A DNA stretch of 13,446 bases from an uncultured Helicobacteraceae bacterium (GCA_937973585.1 CALJKN010000112.1:1-13446); one strand, 5' to 3'. Shown: positions 1-7,757, counted from the stretch's first letter. Notes: generated from the sequence alone by a model not told the origin. Made by a program: numbers and translations.

Positions 1-55
1 GGGGATGCAAGGGACACCCGTGTCCCTGCCGCATATAAGAGCTTTGCTCATATAT
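1..55 (+). repeat. Palindromic intergenic repeat, family A, copy 1 (cut by window edge)
   Basis: These 55 bp are identical to 101-155, exactly 100 bp away. The copy contains the middle hairpin (AGGGACA, loop CCCG, TGTCCCT) and a tail hairpin of GCATATAAGAGC and GCTCATATAT around a TTT loop. The head hairpin seen in copy 2 would lie before position 1, so this copy is probably truncated by the window edge. It has no coding potential that I would trust. Confidence 0.9.
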
Positions 56-75
56 TGCACCAATTTCATAAAACT

Positions 76-158
76 CTCCCGCTTTAGCGGGTAGCTTCAG
101 GGGGATGCAAGGGACACCCGTGTCCCTGCCGCATATAAGAGCTTTGCTCATATATGCG
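76..158 (+). repeat. Palindromic intergenic repeat, family A, copy 2 (three-hairpin unit)
   Basis: This is the complete unit, with three consecutive hairpins. The head is CCCGC/GCGGG (78-82 and 87-91) with a TTTA loop. The middle is AGGGACA/TGTCCCT (110-116 and 121-127) with a CCCG loop. The tail is GCATATAAGAGC/GCTCATATATGC (131-142 and 146-157) with a TTT loop and one mismatch. It begins 9 bp beyond the stop of the TonB-like gene, so it would form the 3' end of that long transcript. No T-run follows any stem in the minus direction, so it is not a classical intrinsic terminator. A role in mRNA end protection or Rho-related termination is possible but unproven. Confidence 0.88.
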
Positions 159-167
159 TATAATGTT

Positions 168-962
168 CTAATGTATATAAAAAGGAATTTTTATTTTCGT
201 TTTTACTTTTGGTCTAGGGAAGTCTTTTTTTGCCAGTTCTGTAGCTTCCATCGCCGTTTTATCAAGTCTTGTGTTGTACGAGGTCGTTGTTATTTTCATC
301 CCCTCTGTATCACCGTTTGGGAGTAGATAAAACTCCAGCACCCCGTCTCCGGTTCCCCTGACATTATTCATATAGATCTGTTTTTCGTACTGTATTTGCC
401 CCAAGGCGACGATTTTAGAGAAATTTTTTTCCAAAAAATCCTCTTCATCGGCACTCATTTTGTCCAGTTCATCACCGTAGTATTTTTTTAGAAGTCCGTT
501 TCTGCTTCTGGATTCCCTTTTGGCCTTAAATTCGGTATTTATAGCCGAGAGGAGGGTGCTACCTGTTTTTTTGTTCTCTGCTTGTGAGGCGGTTTGCGTC
601 TCTTTGGTTGTTTTGTTTGCATCTGTTTGGGTGTTTTCCGGTTTTGTTTTTGTTTTGGCGGTTTTTTGGGAGATTATTTCATCGCTTTTTTGAGGTCTTT
701 GCGACTCTTTTGGAGTTTGATTCGGCTGCTGTTTTGCTATGGCTTTCTCTTGTCTTTGTGAAGCCCCTTCGTTTTTTTGTGGCATTACGGGTTCTTCGTC
801 AATTTTAAAATTTTTTATATCAAGGGTCGTTTTGTGTTCGGTTGAAGCAATTTTGTAGTCACGGAGATTGGTTAGGATGTATAGCGGCAGCAGTATTAGT
901 GCAATATTAATAATAAAAGAGGCCAAAGCCCCTATTATGTAGTTTTTAGTTTGCGAATTCAT
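168..962 (-). CDS. TonB-like energy transducer (TonB C-terminal domain protein)
   Basis: This 264-residue protein would be anchored in the inner membrane and pass proton-motive energy across the periplasm to outer-membrane receptors. A short N-terminal tail precedes one membrane segment at about residues 8-31. Residues 50-140 are rich in Lys, Gln, Thr and Ser, with few prolines, and look unstructured. The C-terminal 60 residues match the TonB_C pattern: GDGVLEFYLLPNG, then LDKTAMEAT and a closing FPRPKVKTKIKIPFYI strand. The membrane segment carries S15-x3-N19 where TonB and TolA usually have Ser-x3-His. The ATG start overlaps the end of the glycosylase gene by 17 bp, with only a weak ribosome site. 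No ExbB, ExbD, TolQ or TolR gene is in view, so TonB versus TolA is decided on the linker and C-terminus only. It is last in the operon. Confidence 0.8.
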   Translation of the reverse strand: MNSQTKNYIIGALASFIINIALILLPLYILTNLRDYKIASTEHKTTLDIKNFKIDEEPVMPQKNEGASQRQEKAIAKQQPNQTPKESQRPQKSDEIISQKTAKTKTKPENTQTDANKTTKETQTASQAENKKTGSTLLSAINTEFKAKRESRSRNGLLKKYYGDELDKMSADEEDFLEKNFSKIVALGQIQYEKQIYMNNVRGTGDGVLEFYLLPNGDTEGMKITTTSYNTRLDKTAMEATELAKKDFPRPKVKTKIKIPFYIH

Positions 963-1557
963 CTAGTTTTTGGAAAAAATCAAACAGCTCTTGCCGCTTG
1001 TCACCTCTGTTGAATACGAGTGGACTCGGGTGGTGTGTTTTTGCTATGTAGAGATTTTCACCCAAAAAAGAAAACGGCTTTATCTCGTGTTTTGGAAGCT
1101 CTTTTACAAAGTTTTTGACTGCTTTGTCGTCCGAGGCACAAAACGCTTTCTCGGCGCTTCCCCCTAGTAAAACAATAATTTTCGGCTTTACTATCCTAAT
1201 CTCATCACAAAGCATCGAAAAACCGATTTTTAGCTCGGAGGAGTTTGGCGTTCTGTTTTTGATCCCGTTTTTACCCTCTTCAAAAGTCCTAAAAGCAAAG
1301 GCATTAGAGATTAGAATCCCCCCCCTTTGTATCTTCGTGGAGGCTATTAGTTTAGAGAGGTTTTTTCCGGCAGGGCCACAAAAAGGCCTCCCCTCTTTTG
1401 CCTCACTCTCTCCGGGAGCCTCTCCGACAAGCATTATGGGTGATCTGCCAAAGGCAAATTCTCTGTCATAAACCTCCGATGGGTCAATCTGAGCGGAGAG
1501 AGCCGCTCCGAGGCGGTTTTTTCTGTTTTGATAAAAGGAGAGGAGGGTGGTTTTCAT
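946..1557 (-). CDS. Uracil-DNA glycosylase family protein (family 4-like, lacking Fe-S cysteines)
   Basis: This 203-residue protein probably removes uracil or another damaged base from DNA. Motif 1 is present near residues 45-67 (GEAPGESEAKEGRPFCGPAG), close to the family 4 signature. The second loop HHPSPL lies near residues 175-180. Family 4 enzymes normally bind a 4Fe-4S cluster through an N-terminal CxxC and two later cysteines. Here the N-terminus has no CxxC. The position after the central strand reads NAFAFRT where family 4 has a K-C-R-P type segment, and the last ligand position also appears lost. It may be a diverged subfamily with altered substrate range. The ATG directly follows the hemC stop codon (TAG then ATG, no gap), which suggests translational coupling, and the gene overlaps the TonB-like gene downstream. 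Confidence 0.82.
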   Translation of the reverse strand: MKTTLLSFYQNRKNRLGAALSAQIDPSEVYDREFAFGRSPIMLVGEAPGESEAKEGRPFCGPAGKNLSKLIASTKIQRGGILISNAFAFRTFEEGKNGIKNRTPNSSELKIGFSMLCDEIRIVKPKIIVLLGGSAEKAFCASDDKAVKNFVKELPKHEIKPFSFLGENLYIAKTHHPSPLVFNRGDKRQELFDFFQKLDEFAN

Positions 1558-2505
1558 CTATTTTTTTAGTATCTTTTCGCCCATTGCGCACGCCGCCTTC
1601 AAAAGCTCCTCAGCTCCGTCCGCCAAAAAGTCGTTTGCTAGCTCCTCGCCAATCTCCAAAAAATCCTCGGCAGATGCGGTGATTGTTTTTTTCATCGATT
1701 TTGAACCGTCCGGCATACCGATAATAGCGTTTACCGTTACCAGTTCTCCGTCCAGTTTTGCGTTGATACCGATAGGAACCTGGCATCCGCCTTCCAGCGT
1801 ATCCACAAAATCCCTCTCTATGGTAGTCTCAACTTCGCTATCTTCATCATTCAGTACGGATAATAGCTCTATCACTTCGTCGTCATCGATACTCTCAATT
1901 CCGAGTGCTGCCTGACCCATAGCCGGAGTCATCAGCTCTACGTCAACAGGGGATGCGTATTTGACATTTTCGATTAGCCCTAGTCTTTTGATTCCGGCTG
2001 TAGCTAGTATGATTGCGTCAAACTCACCCTCTTCAAGTTTTCTAAGTCTCGTGTCAATATTTCCCCTCAAATCTTTGATTGTGAGGTCGCTTCTCATTTC
2101 CATTAGTTGCATACGTCTTCTAAGGCTTGTAGTGCCTACTACCGCACCTTTCGGTAATGCCTCTATGGATTCGTATTTAAAAGACAAAAAGCAATCTCTA
2201 GGGTCTTCTCTTTTTGTTACCGCCGCAAGGACTAATCCTTCCGGAAACTTTGTCGGTACGTCTTTTAGGCTGTGAACCGCCATGTGTGAGCCGCCTGAGA
2301 GCATATCCTCTTCAAGCTCTTTTGTGAAGAGCCCTTTGCCTCCTATAAGGGCAAGCGGCGTATCAAGTATCTTGTCTCCGGTGGTTTTGATAGGTTTTAG
2401 CTCTACGCTAAGACCGGGATGGGCTTTTTCAAGCTCCGCTTTTATGTGGTTTGATTGCCAAAGTGCCAGTTTTGAGGCTCTTGTTGCGATGATTAGTTTT
2501 TTCAT
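1558..2505 (-). CDS. hemC: Hydroxymethylbilane synthase (porphobilinogen deaminase)
   Basis: This cytoplasmic enzyme joins four porphobilinogen molecules into hydroxymethylbilane for heme and other tetrapyrroles. Its 315 residues are the usual length. The start IATRASKLALWQ, the substrate-binding MAVHSLKDVPT with the catalytic Asp at residue 82, the arginine stretch TSLRRR and the DLRGNIDTRLRKL segment are all present. EGGCQVPIG carries Cys241, the attachment point of the dipyrromethane cofactor. The ATG overlaps the TGA of the upstream Dsb-like gene by 4 bp (ATGA). With hemA in the same operon, the window covers the first committed step and a later step of the C5 tetrapyrrole route; hemL and hemB are not here. 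Nothing in the protein looks damaged. Confidence 0.98.
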   Translation of the reverse strand: MKKLIIATRASKLALWQSNHIKAELEKAHPGLSVELKPIKTTGDKILDTPLALIGGKGLFTKELEEDMLSGGSHMAVHSLKDVPTKFPEGLVLAAVTKREDPRDCFLSFKYESIEALPKGAVVGTTSLRRRMQLMEMRSDLTIKDLRGNIDTRLRKLEEGEFDAIILATAGIKRLGLIENVKYASPVDVELMTPAMGQAALGIESIDDDEVIELLSVLNDEDSEVETTIERDFVDTLEGGCQVPIGINAKLDGELVTVNAIIGMPDGSKSMKKTITASAEDFLEIGEELANDFLADGAEELLKAACAMGEKILKK

Positions 2506-3350
2506 TTTGAAAGCTCTTTTAGTATTTTATTGATTTGTGTTTTTGAACCGTCTAACTCATTGTTTACATAGACCGTAGGGGTCCCTTTGACAAAGAGCTT
2601 ATGCGCTTTTTGTACCTCGTCTTCGTATGCTTTTTGTATCTCTTTTTTGCTTATATCTGATTTTTTGACTGTAACTCCAAGTTCGGATGAGAGTTTGGCG
2701 GTTATTTTCTCCTCGTCGCTCTCTTCCGGTTCTACATCTGTTTTGTAAAGCAGTGAGAGGAGTTTTGCTTTTTGTATTTTTGAACCGATTGCTATCTCGG
2801 TTCTGGCTATCGCATCACTGGACGGGTGTATAAAAAGGAGAGGGAACGTATAGTGATAGATGGCGATTTTCGACGGGTGCTTTGTTGCGGCCTCTATTAG
2901 ATCCGGAACCAAATCCCTGCAAAAAGGGCAGAGCGGGTCGCTAAACACAAGGACTTTGTATTTTGCGTCTTTGTTGCCCGCCACCAAGTGGTTAGCGTCG
3001 TAATACTCCGCCGTCGGCTTTGGTCTGAGTGACTCCTTTAGGCTTTTGTTTTTTTTTACGTCAATAATATCAGGGGACAAAAAATCCCCTTTGGTAAAGT
3101 ACATATCCGTTGTTTTAACCTGCTGTTTTTTACCTTTTCTATCGACTTCAACCTCTATGCCGACTATCATGGACTCCCAACCTGAGAGGTCCTTTTCTTT
3201 TATTGCCTCTTTGGAGATTACTTTTACATTTTTTACCGTTATCGACTTGTTGTTTTTTAGTGTCGCCGATATGTACTCTTCAACCTCTTTGTTCGTCGCC
3301 GAAAAGAGCGCCGTTGCTACCATAAAAATGGCTACAAACGTTTTTTTCAT
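2502..3350 (-). CDS. Periplasmic DsbC/DsbG-like thiol:disulfide oxidoreductase
   Basis: This 282-residue protein starts with a signal peptide (residues 1-18, ending LFSA) and so should act in the periplasm. Residues 20-110 form an N-terminal region of alternating strands like the dimerisation domain of DsbC/DsbG. From about residue 130 a thioredoxin fold follows: VLVFSDPLCPFC with the redox pair Cys141 and Cys144, a helical insertion, and the cis-proline loop KGTPTV with Pro258. Thr before the cis-proline is the DsbC/DsbG type. It could act as an isomerase, a reductase or an oxidase, and the sequence does not decide this. A link to cytochrome c maturation is an attractive inference, given the neighbouring heme genes. 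The ATG overlaps the proS stop by 4 bp, and the gene in turn overlaps hemC by 4 bp. Confidence 0.88.
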   Translation of the reverse strand: MKKTFVAIFMVATALFSATNKEVEEYISATLKNNKSITVKNVKVISKEAIKEKDLSGWESMIVGIEVEVDRKGKKQQVKTTDMYFTKGDFLSPDIIDVKKNKSLKESLRPKPTAEYYDANHLVAGNKDAKYKVLVFSDPLCPFCRDLVPDLIEAATKHPSKIAIYHYTFPLLFIHPSSDAIARTEIAIGSKIQKAKLLSLLYKTDVEPEESDEEKITAKLSSELGVTVKKSDISKKEIQKAYEDEVQKAHKLFVKGTPTVYVNNELDGSKTQINKILKELSK

Positions 3351-5053
3351 TTTGCCTCTCCGATTAAAATTTCTATTTTTTGGACGACTTCGGACAAATC
3401 TACCGCCTCTTTTTGGAGGGTTGCCCTATTTGCTATCTCAACTTTTTGTTCTGTGATATTTTTGCCGACGATAATTGCATACGGGAAACCGATAAGCTCA
3501 AAATCGGCCATTTTGTGTCCGTATCTCTCGTCCCTGTCGTCCAAAATTACCCTGATTTTTTTTGCTTTCAACTCTTCGTATATTTTGGTTGCCGCCTCAA
3601 ATTGCGTCTGGTCTTTTACGTTTGAGATTATGACGTTTACCTGATAAGGGGCTACAGAGAGCGGGAGAATGCACCCTTTTTCATCGTTTTTTTGCTCTAT
3701 GATTGCAGAGATGAGTCTGGACACCCCGATTCCGTAGGTTCCCATCACAAAGTTTTGGGTTTTTCCGTTTTTATCTAGGTATTTTGCCTCCATCGGAGCC
3801 GAGTATCTATCTCTAAGCTGAAAGATATGCCCTACCTCAATCCCTTTTGCATACGATAGATCTGCCTGACACCTAGGGCACGCATCCCCCTCCTGAACCG
3901 TTACGAGATCTTTGAATACGCCGTCTTTTGGGATGTCGTATCCTTTTATATGGTAATCTTTTTTGTTTGCCCCGACTATAAGCCCTAATCTCTCTCTTAG
4001 CTCTTCGTCAAAATATTTTAACTCTACGTCTACATCCGGCCCCACAAAACCCAGAGTAATACCGTATGATGCGGCCTCCTCCTCGTTTATATCCTCAAAA
4101 GCCAGAGCGTTGCACGCATTTATCGCTTTTGTCTCTTCCAGTTCATCGCAACCGGCTACAAAAAACACTACAGGCTTTGTCTCCTCTTTGAAGAGTGCTT
4201 TTTTGACTACCGCTTTTACGAATCTATCTTTTGGGGTAGAGAGTAGCCCAGAGAGGTCGTCTATGGTTTTTGTGTCGGGGGTATGGATCTCCTCTTTTTG
4301 CGTTGCCTCATCTTTGTGTTTTTTTGGCTTTCGTCTGGCGGCCTCTATGTTTGCGCCGTATTCACAAGCTTTGCATACGGCCAGAGTATCTTCTCCGGCA
4401 TTAGCTAGTACCATAAACTCTTTTGAGCCGCTTCCACCGATTGCACCGCTATCGGCCTCGACGACTTTAAATTCAAGTCCTAGTCTTGCAAAGATTTTTT
4501 TGTAAGTTTTCTCCATGAGATTAAACTCTCTTAGCATATCCTCTTCACTATCGTGAAACGAATAACCGTCTTTCATCCAGAACTCTCTGCCTCTGAGCAG
4601 GCCAAATCTAGGCCTGATTTCGTCTCTGAATTTGAGATGGATCTGATAGATATTCATAGGGAGCTGTCTATAGCTTGTTATTTTCGATTTTGCAAGCTCC
4701 ACCATCAGCTCTTCACATGTAGGGGAGAGGACAAAATCCTGCTCTTTTCTATCTTTGAATCTCAAGAGCTCTTTGCCGTATTTCTCAAATCTGCCGCTTT
4801 TTTGCCATAACTCACTAGGGGTTACGAACGCAAGTGTAACCTCTACGCATCCGGCGTTGTTTAGCTCCTCTTTAATGATGTTTTGGATGTTGTCTAGCAT
4901 CATTTTGCCGAGCGGTAAAAAATCATATACGCCGCTTGCCACCTGATGGACAAACCCTCCCCTCGTCAGATACTCCTGACTTCTGAGTCCCCCTTCGGTA
5001 TCCTCTTTTTTATAATCTTTTATCGTGTTTATGAGACTTCTCGAAAATTTCAT
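3347..5053 (-). CDS. proS: Prolyl-tRNA synthetase (bacterial type, with editing insertion)
   Basis: This class II synthetase charges tRNA-Pro with proline. Its 568 residues match the bacterial long form. Motif 2 (FRDEIRPRFGLLRGREF, from about residue 142) and motif 3 (GTYGIGVSRLISA, from about 438) are intact. Residues 225-405 form the editing insertion that clears mischarged Ala-tRNA-Pro, including FVKAVVKK with a lysine at 280 that corresponds to the key editing lysine. Two CxxC pairs, CKAC at 227-230 and CPRC at 392-395, flank this domain and may bind metal; this is an inference. The anticodon-binding domain fills the C-terminal 110 residues. The ATG has an AAGG ribosome site 10 bp upstream. 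The 33 bp gap to hemA is the largest in the operon, yet I see no convincing promoter or terminator in it. Confidence 0.98.
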   Translation of the reverse strand: MKFSRSLINTIKDYKKEDTEGGLRSQEYLTRGGFVHQVASGVYDFLPLGKMMLDNIQNIIKEELNNAGCVEVTLAFVTPSELWQKSGRFEKYGKELLRFKDRKEQDFVLSPTCEELMVELAKSKITSYRQLPMNIYQIHLKFRDEIRPRFGLLRGREFWMKDGYSFHDSEEDMLREFNLMEKTYKKIFARLGLEFKVVEADSGAIGGSGSKEFMVLANAGEDTLAVCKACEYGANIEAARRKPKKHKDEATQKEEIHTPDTKTIDDLSGLLSTPKDRFVKAVVKKALFKEETKPVVFFVAGCDELEETKAINACNALAFEDINEEEAASYGITLGFVGPDVDVELKYFDEELRERLGLIVGANKKDYHIKGYDIPKDGVFKDLVTVQEGDACPRCQADLSYAKGIEVGHIFQLRDRYSAPMEAKYLDKNGKTQNFVMGTYGIGVSRLISAIIEQKNDEKGCILPLSVAPYQVNVIISNVKDQTQFEAATKIYEELKAKKIRVILDDRDERYGHKMADFELIGFPYAIIVGKNITEQKVEIANRATLQKEAVDLSEVVQKIEILIGEAK

Positions 5054-5086
5054 CTAAAAACTGCCTTGTTATTTTTAAAAAGTATT

Positions 5087-6400
5087 TTAATCTTGCCCTT
5101 CATCGATGCCGGAAACGGTATATTCGCACTTGTAGCGATCTACTATTTTGGCTTCGCTGGAGAGGTTGTGGAGATATTTTAGTGATTCAACCATCGTATC
5201 AAGCCCTGGACTATTTGCTAAAGCCTTTAGGTTGACCGTTGGATCATGCATAAATTTTTTAAATGCACTATGAAGTACTTTTAGTACGTCCTCTTCGTGC
5301 TCTTTTGTTATAAACCCTTTTTTGACGGCGTTTTTTATCTCTTTTTCGGCTATCAGCTGCGCTTTTTCCCTTAGCTCTTTAATGATCGGATCTACGCTTA
5401 GCGTCCCTATCCATTTGAAAAAATCCATCGTATATGAGCCGACAAGGGTGTATGCGATTCTGGCCTCTTCCGCCCTTAGCATCTGGTTTTGCTCTACTAT
5501 ATCTTTTAGGTCGTCAACCGTTACGACCTCCAGATTATCCCTCTTTTTGACATCTATGTCTCTAGGGACGGAGATGTCAAACCAAGCCCTATAAAAATCC
5601 CTCTCTTCGACAAGTTCGTCCGTTATGATAGGGTGTTGCGCTCCGGTGGCCGAAAAAACGAGTTTATGGGTATTTAAAAGCTCTTTTATAGCCCCAAAAT
5701 CGGCACCGGTTACGTTTTTGCCGAGTTTTTCGCCCATCTCATCCGCTTTTTGTTTGCTACGGCTGACCAAAATAACGTTTGCCCCGTTTGTTAGCAGATA
5801 TTTGCAGGCGATTTCCCCCATCTCTCCTGTTCCGATTACTACGGCAATTTCGCCGTCCAGTTTTCCGAAGAGCTTTTTTGCTTTATCGACGGCGACACTA
5901 GCCACCGATATCGGTTTTTTTGCAATCTCCGTTTGGTTTCTGACATCTGCCGCACATTTGAACGCATAGTGCATAACCCTAGAGAGTTTTTGGGAACAAT
6001 GCCCTCTGTCGTATGCAAACTTAAAAGCGTCCTTTATCTGCCCCGCTATCTGTGTCTCGCCTATTACTACGCTGTCAAGAGAGCTTGTGACGGCAAATAG
6101 ATGGTGAACTGCCCCCTCGTTCTCAAATACGTCGGCTCTCCCCTCCAGCTCTTCGATGCTGAGTCCGGAGTGACGTGATAGCATCTCAAATATCTCCGTA
6201 GACGCTTTTGCGGTATCGTTTGTGCTGGCTAAAATCTCAACCCTGTTACAGGTGGAGACGATAATCGCCTCCGATATTTTTGTATCCTCACAGGTAAGCG
6301 TAGCAAGCGCCTCCTCTTTGGATGTTTCGGTAAAAGCAAGTTTTTCACGAGCGGTTATGTCGCTGTTTTTGTGTGAAAAACTCACCGTTAGATAGTGCAT
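5087..6400 (-). CDS. hemA: Glutamyl-tRNA reductase
   Basis: This enzyme reduces glutamyl-tRNA to glutamate-1-semialdehyde with NADPH, the first committed step of C5-type tetrapyrrole synthesis. Its 437 residues fall in three parts. The catalytic domain (1-155) has VSTCNRVEI with the nucleophile Cys51 and GETQIAGQIKDAF. The NADPH-binding domain has the glycine-rich VIGTGEMGEIA near residue 190. A helical dimerisation domain follows from about residue 310. The ATG start is supported by a strong AGGAAAAGG ribosome site that overlaps the stop codon of the upstream prenyl synthase gene, 13 bp away. In many bacteria this enzyme is the heme-regulated control point. The sequence itself shows no heme-binding or degradation motif that I can name with confidence. 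Confidence 0.98.
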   Translation of the reverse strand: MHYLTVSFSHKNSDITAREKLAFTETSKEEALATLTCEDTKISEAIIVSTCNRVEILASTNDTAKASTEIFEMLSRHSGLSIEELEGRADVFENEGAVHHLFAVTSSLDSVVIGETQIAGQIKDAFKFAYDRGHCSQKLSRVMHYAFKCAADVRNQTEIAKKPISVASVAVDKAKKLFGKLDGEIAVVIGTGEMGEIACKYLLTNGANVILVSRSKQKADEMGEKLGKNVTGADFGAIKELLNTHKLVFSATGAQHPIITDELVEERDFYRAWFDISVPRDIDVKKRDNLEVVTVDDLKDIVEQNQMLRAEEARIAYTLVGSYTMDFFKWIGTLSVDPIIKELREKAQLIAEKEIKNAVKKGFITKEHEEDVLKVLHSAFKKFMHDPTVNLKALANSPGLDTMVESLKYLHNLSSEAKIVDRYKCEYTVSGIDEGQD

Positions 6401-6413
6401 TTAAAACCTTTTC

Positions 6414-7322
6414 CTAAGATAGTCTTTGAAGTTGTGCCGATGTTATTTCGGCAAGTGCTCCGCTTTTGTCTGCGGGGAGGGCGCTTTTTTGGATTGCCGA
6501 TACCGCTTTTTTGGATATCTCTTTGGCAAGACTTAGTGCATACTCTATCGAGCCGTATTGCCGAAAGAGTCCGAGTAGCTTTTTTATCTCCTCTTCTGAC
6601 GGCTCTTTGCGGTAGATGGAGTCCAAAAACCCAGTTGCATCTATGTCGCCGTTTTTGTATAGATGGATAAAGGCTATTGTCGTTTTACCCTCTTTAAAAT
6701 CGCTAAACGGTTGTTTTCCGAGTGTTTTCTCATCTGATATGATGTCTAGCAAATCATCTATTAGCTGAAATGCAACCCCTAGATTTTGGCCGTAAACTCT
6801 GATATTGTCGTCGTCTATTCCATCTAGCATTGCCGCCGATACTGCCGCCGCTTCTATCAGGGAGCCTGTTTTTTTGTAGAGCATAGAGAGGTATAGCTCT
6901 TCATTTAGGTTAACGCTTTTACCCATTTCGACATCTTCCATCTCGCCTATGCTTAGCGTTGTGACGGCGCTTGAAACCTCGTAGGCTATTTTTGGGCCGA
7001 ATGATATTAGCTTTGAAAAAGCTTTTGAATACAGTATATCGCCAAGCATAACGGCTGTTTTATCTCCGTCGGTTGCGTTTACGGTAGGTTTTTGTCTTCG
7101 TAGCAGAGACGAGTCTATCACGTCGTCGTGCAAAAGACTTGCTATGTGTATCAGCTCTATAATTGCGGCAAGCTCATAAATCCGCTCATTTTGGGATATT
7201 TTTAGCATTAGCCTCGGCCTAAGCATTTTCCCGCCGGCCACCTGTGATACCAAATCCTCTATTTGGGGGGAGCCTAGCTCTTTTATGATCTTTTGTAGCT
7301 CGTCTGATACTCTTTGTGTCAA
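6414..7322 (-). CDS. ispB: Trans-polyprenyl diphosphate synthase (IspB-type)
   Basis: This 302-residue enzyme extends allylic diphosphates with isopentenyl diphosphate to build the side chain of respiratory quinone, probably menaquinone in this phylum. Seen in the sequence are GGKMLRPRL near residue 30, the first Asp-rich motif DDVID at 66-70 followed by RRQKPT, and the second Asp-rich motif DDLLD at 189-193. Residue -5 to the first motif is a small alanine (Ala61), as in long-chain synthases, so product length is probably C30-C40. The start is TTG, directly after an in-frame TAG that ends the upstream gene. No ATG precedes the conserved motif, and AAGG stands 8 bp upstream of the TTG. Upstream genes and hemA flank it without room for a promoter. 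Confidence 0.92.
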   Translation of the reverse strand: MTQRVSDELQKIIKELGSPQIEDLVSQVAGGKMLRPRLMLKISQNERIYELAAIIELIHIASLLHDDVIDSSLLRRQKPTVNATDGDKTAVMLGDILYSKAFSKLISFGPKIAYEVSSAVTTLSIGEMEDVEMGKSVNLNEELYLSMLYKKTGSLIEAAAVSAAMLDGIDDDNIRVYGQNLGVAFQLIDDLLDIISDEKTLGKQPFSDFKEGKTTIAFIHLYKNGDIDATGFLDSIYRKEPSEEEIKKLLGLFRQYGSIEYALSLAKEISKKAVSAIQKSALPADKSGALAEITSAQLQRLS

Positions 7323-7334
7323 CTAATCCGCCTT
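7323..7334 (-). promoter_or_regulatory. Ribosome site and stop/start junction that fix the TTG start of ispB
   Basis: On the minus strand the sequence reads AAGGCGGATTAG and then TTG. AAGG (7331-7334) sits 8 bp before the TTG. The TAG (7323-7325) is both the stop of the upstream gene and an in-frame block to any earlier ispB start, so TTG at 7322 is the earliest possible start. The only later starts before the conserved GGKMLRP motif would delete most of the N-terminal helix. Confidence 0.65.
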
Positions 7335-7757
7335 CGGTAAAACTCTCTCGGCCTGTATAGCCCTTTTTTCGTCCATTAGCAAAACCGTAAATTTAGCCTT
7401 TTTTGTCTTAGTATCAAAATCCTCAAAGACTATGAGGGCGTACGGTTCGTAAAAAGCGTTTTCAGCTCTATTTTTCAGCTTGATTTTAAAGCTTTTTAGT
7501 TTGTAGTCTTTATATAAAATGTTTTGGTACGGAAACTTATTAAACTTATATAGCATAACGAGCCCTTCGTTTACAAAAAGGGTCCATCTAAAATCCAGAT
7601 TGTAGATTTTATCGTCTATGGCAAGAGTATATCTGGCCAGTTCATCTTTTTTCAGCTCTACTTGATTTCTGTAGTTCCAATTTATTGCAGAATCTTCGCC
7701 GTCGGCCGCAAAAACGAAACTAAAACAGGTAAATAAAACTAAAAAAAGTTTATTCAT
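7323..7757 (-). CDS. Secreted hypothetical protein, 144 residues
   Basis: I do not recognise a named family. With the ATG at 7757 the protein starts MNKLFLVLFTCFSFVFA, a clear signal peptide, and should be periplasmic or surface-exposed. The mature part of about 127 residues is rich in Lys, Phe and Tyr, has alternating hydrophobic residues that suggest beta structure, and ends in a charged tail. It has no lipobox, no CxxC and no further membrane segment. A longer reading frame extends 16 codons upstream, but that extension lies inside the DUF2018 gene and would bury the signal peptide, so I reject it. The start overlaps the DUF2018 stop by 8 bp. Its stop TAG touches the TTG start of the prenyl synthase in the same frame. 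An uncharacterised gene also lies at this place in H. pylori as I recall it, but homology is untested. Confidence 0.75.
   Translation of the reverse strand: MNKLFLVLFTCFSFVFAADGEDSAINWNYRNQVELKKDELARYTLAIDDKIYNLDFRWTLFVNEGLVMLYKFNKFPYQNILYKDYKLKSFKIKLKNRAENAFYEPYALIVFEDFDTKTKKAKFTVLLMDEKRAIQAERVLPKAD

Noticed and set aside
1..158. CRISPR-like array at the left end
   Set aside because: There are only two copies of a long core with a period of 100 bp, a palindromic structure and related copies elsewhere, with no spacer set and no cas genes.
130..158. Intrinsic terminator for the nine-gene operon
   Set aside because: The hairpin is good, but no T-run follows it in the direction of transcription; the sequence continues GGCAGGG.
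105..326. Plus-strand open frame of 73 codons starting in the left repeat
   Set aside because: It begins in the palindromic repeat, runs antisense to the end of the TonB-like gene, has no ribosome site and an odd composition.
3963..4505. Plus-strand frame of 180 codons inside proS
   Set aside because: Its Ser-rich composition is typical of an antisense shadow of a coding region; proS is complete and conserved there.
7316..7322. TTGACA as a -35 promoter element before the prenyl synthase
   Set aside because: On the minus strand TTGACA is the start codon and second codon of that gene; no -10 box stands at the right distance and it would cut into the coding region.
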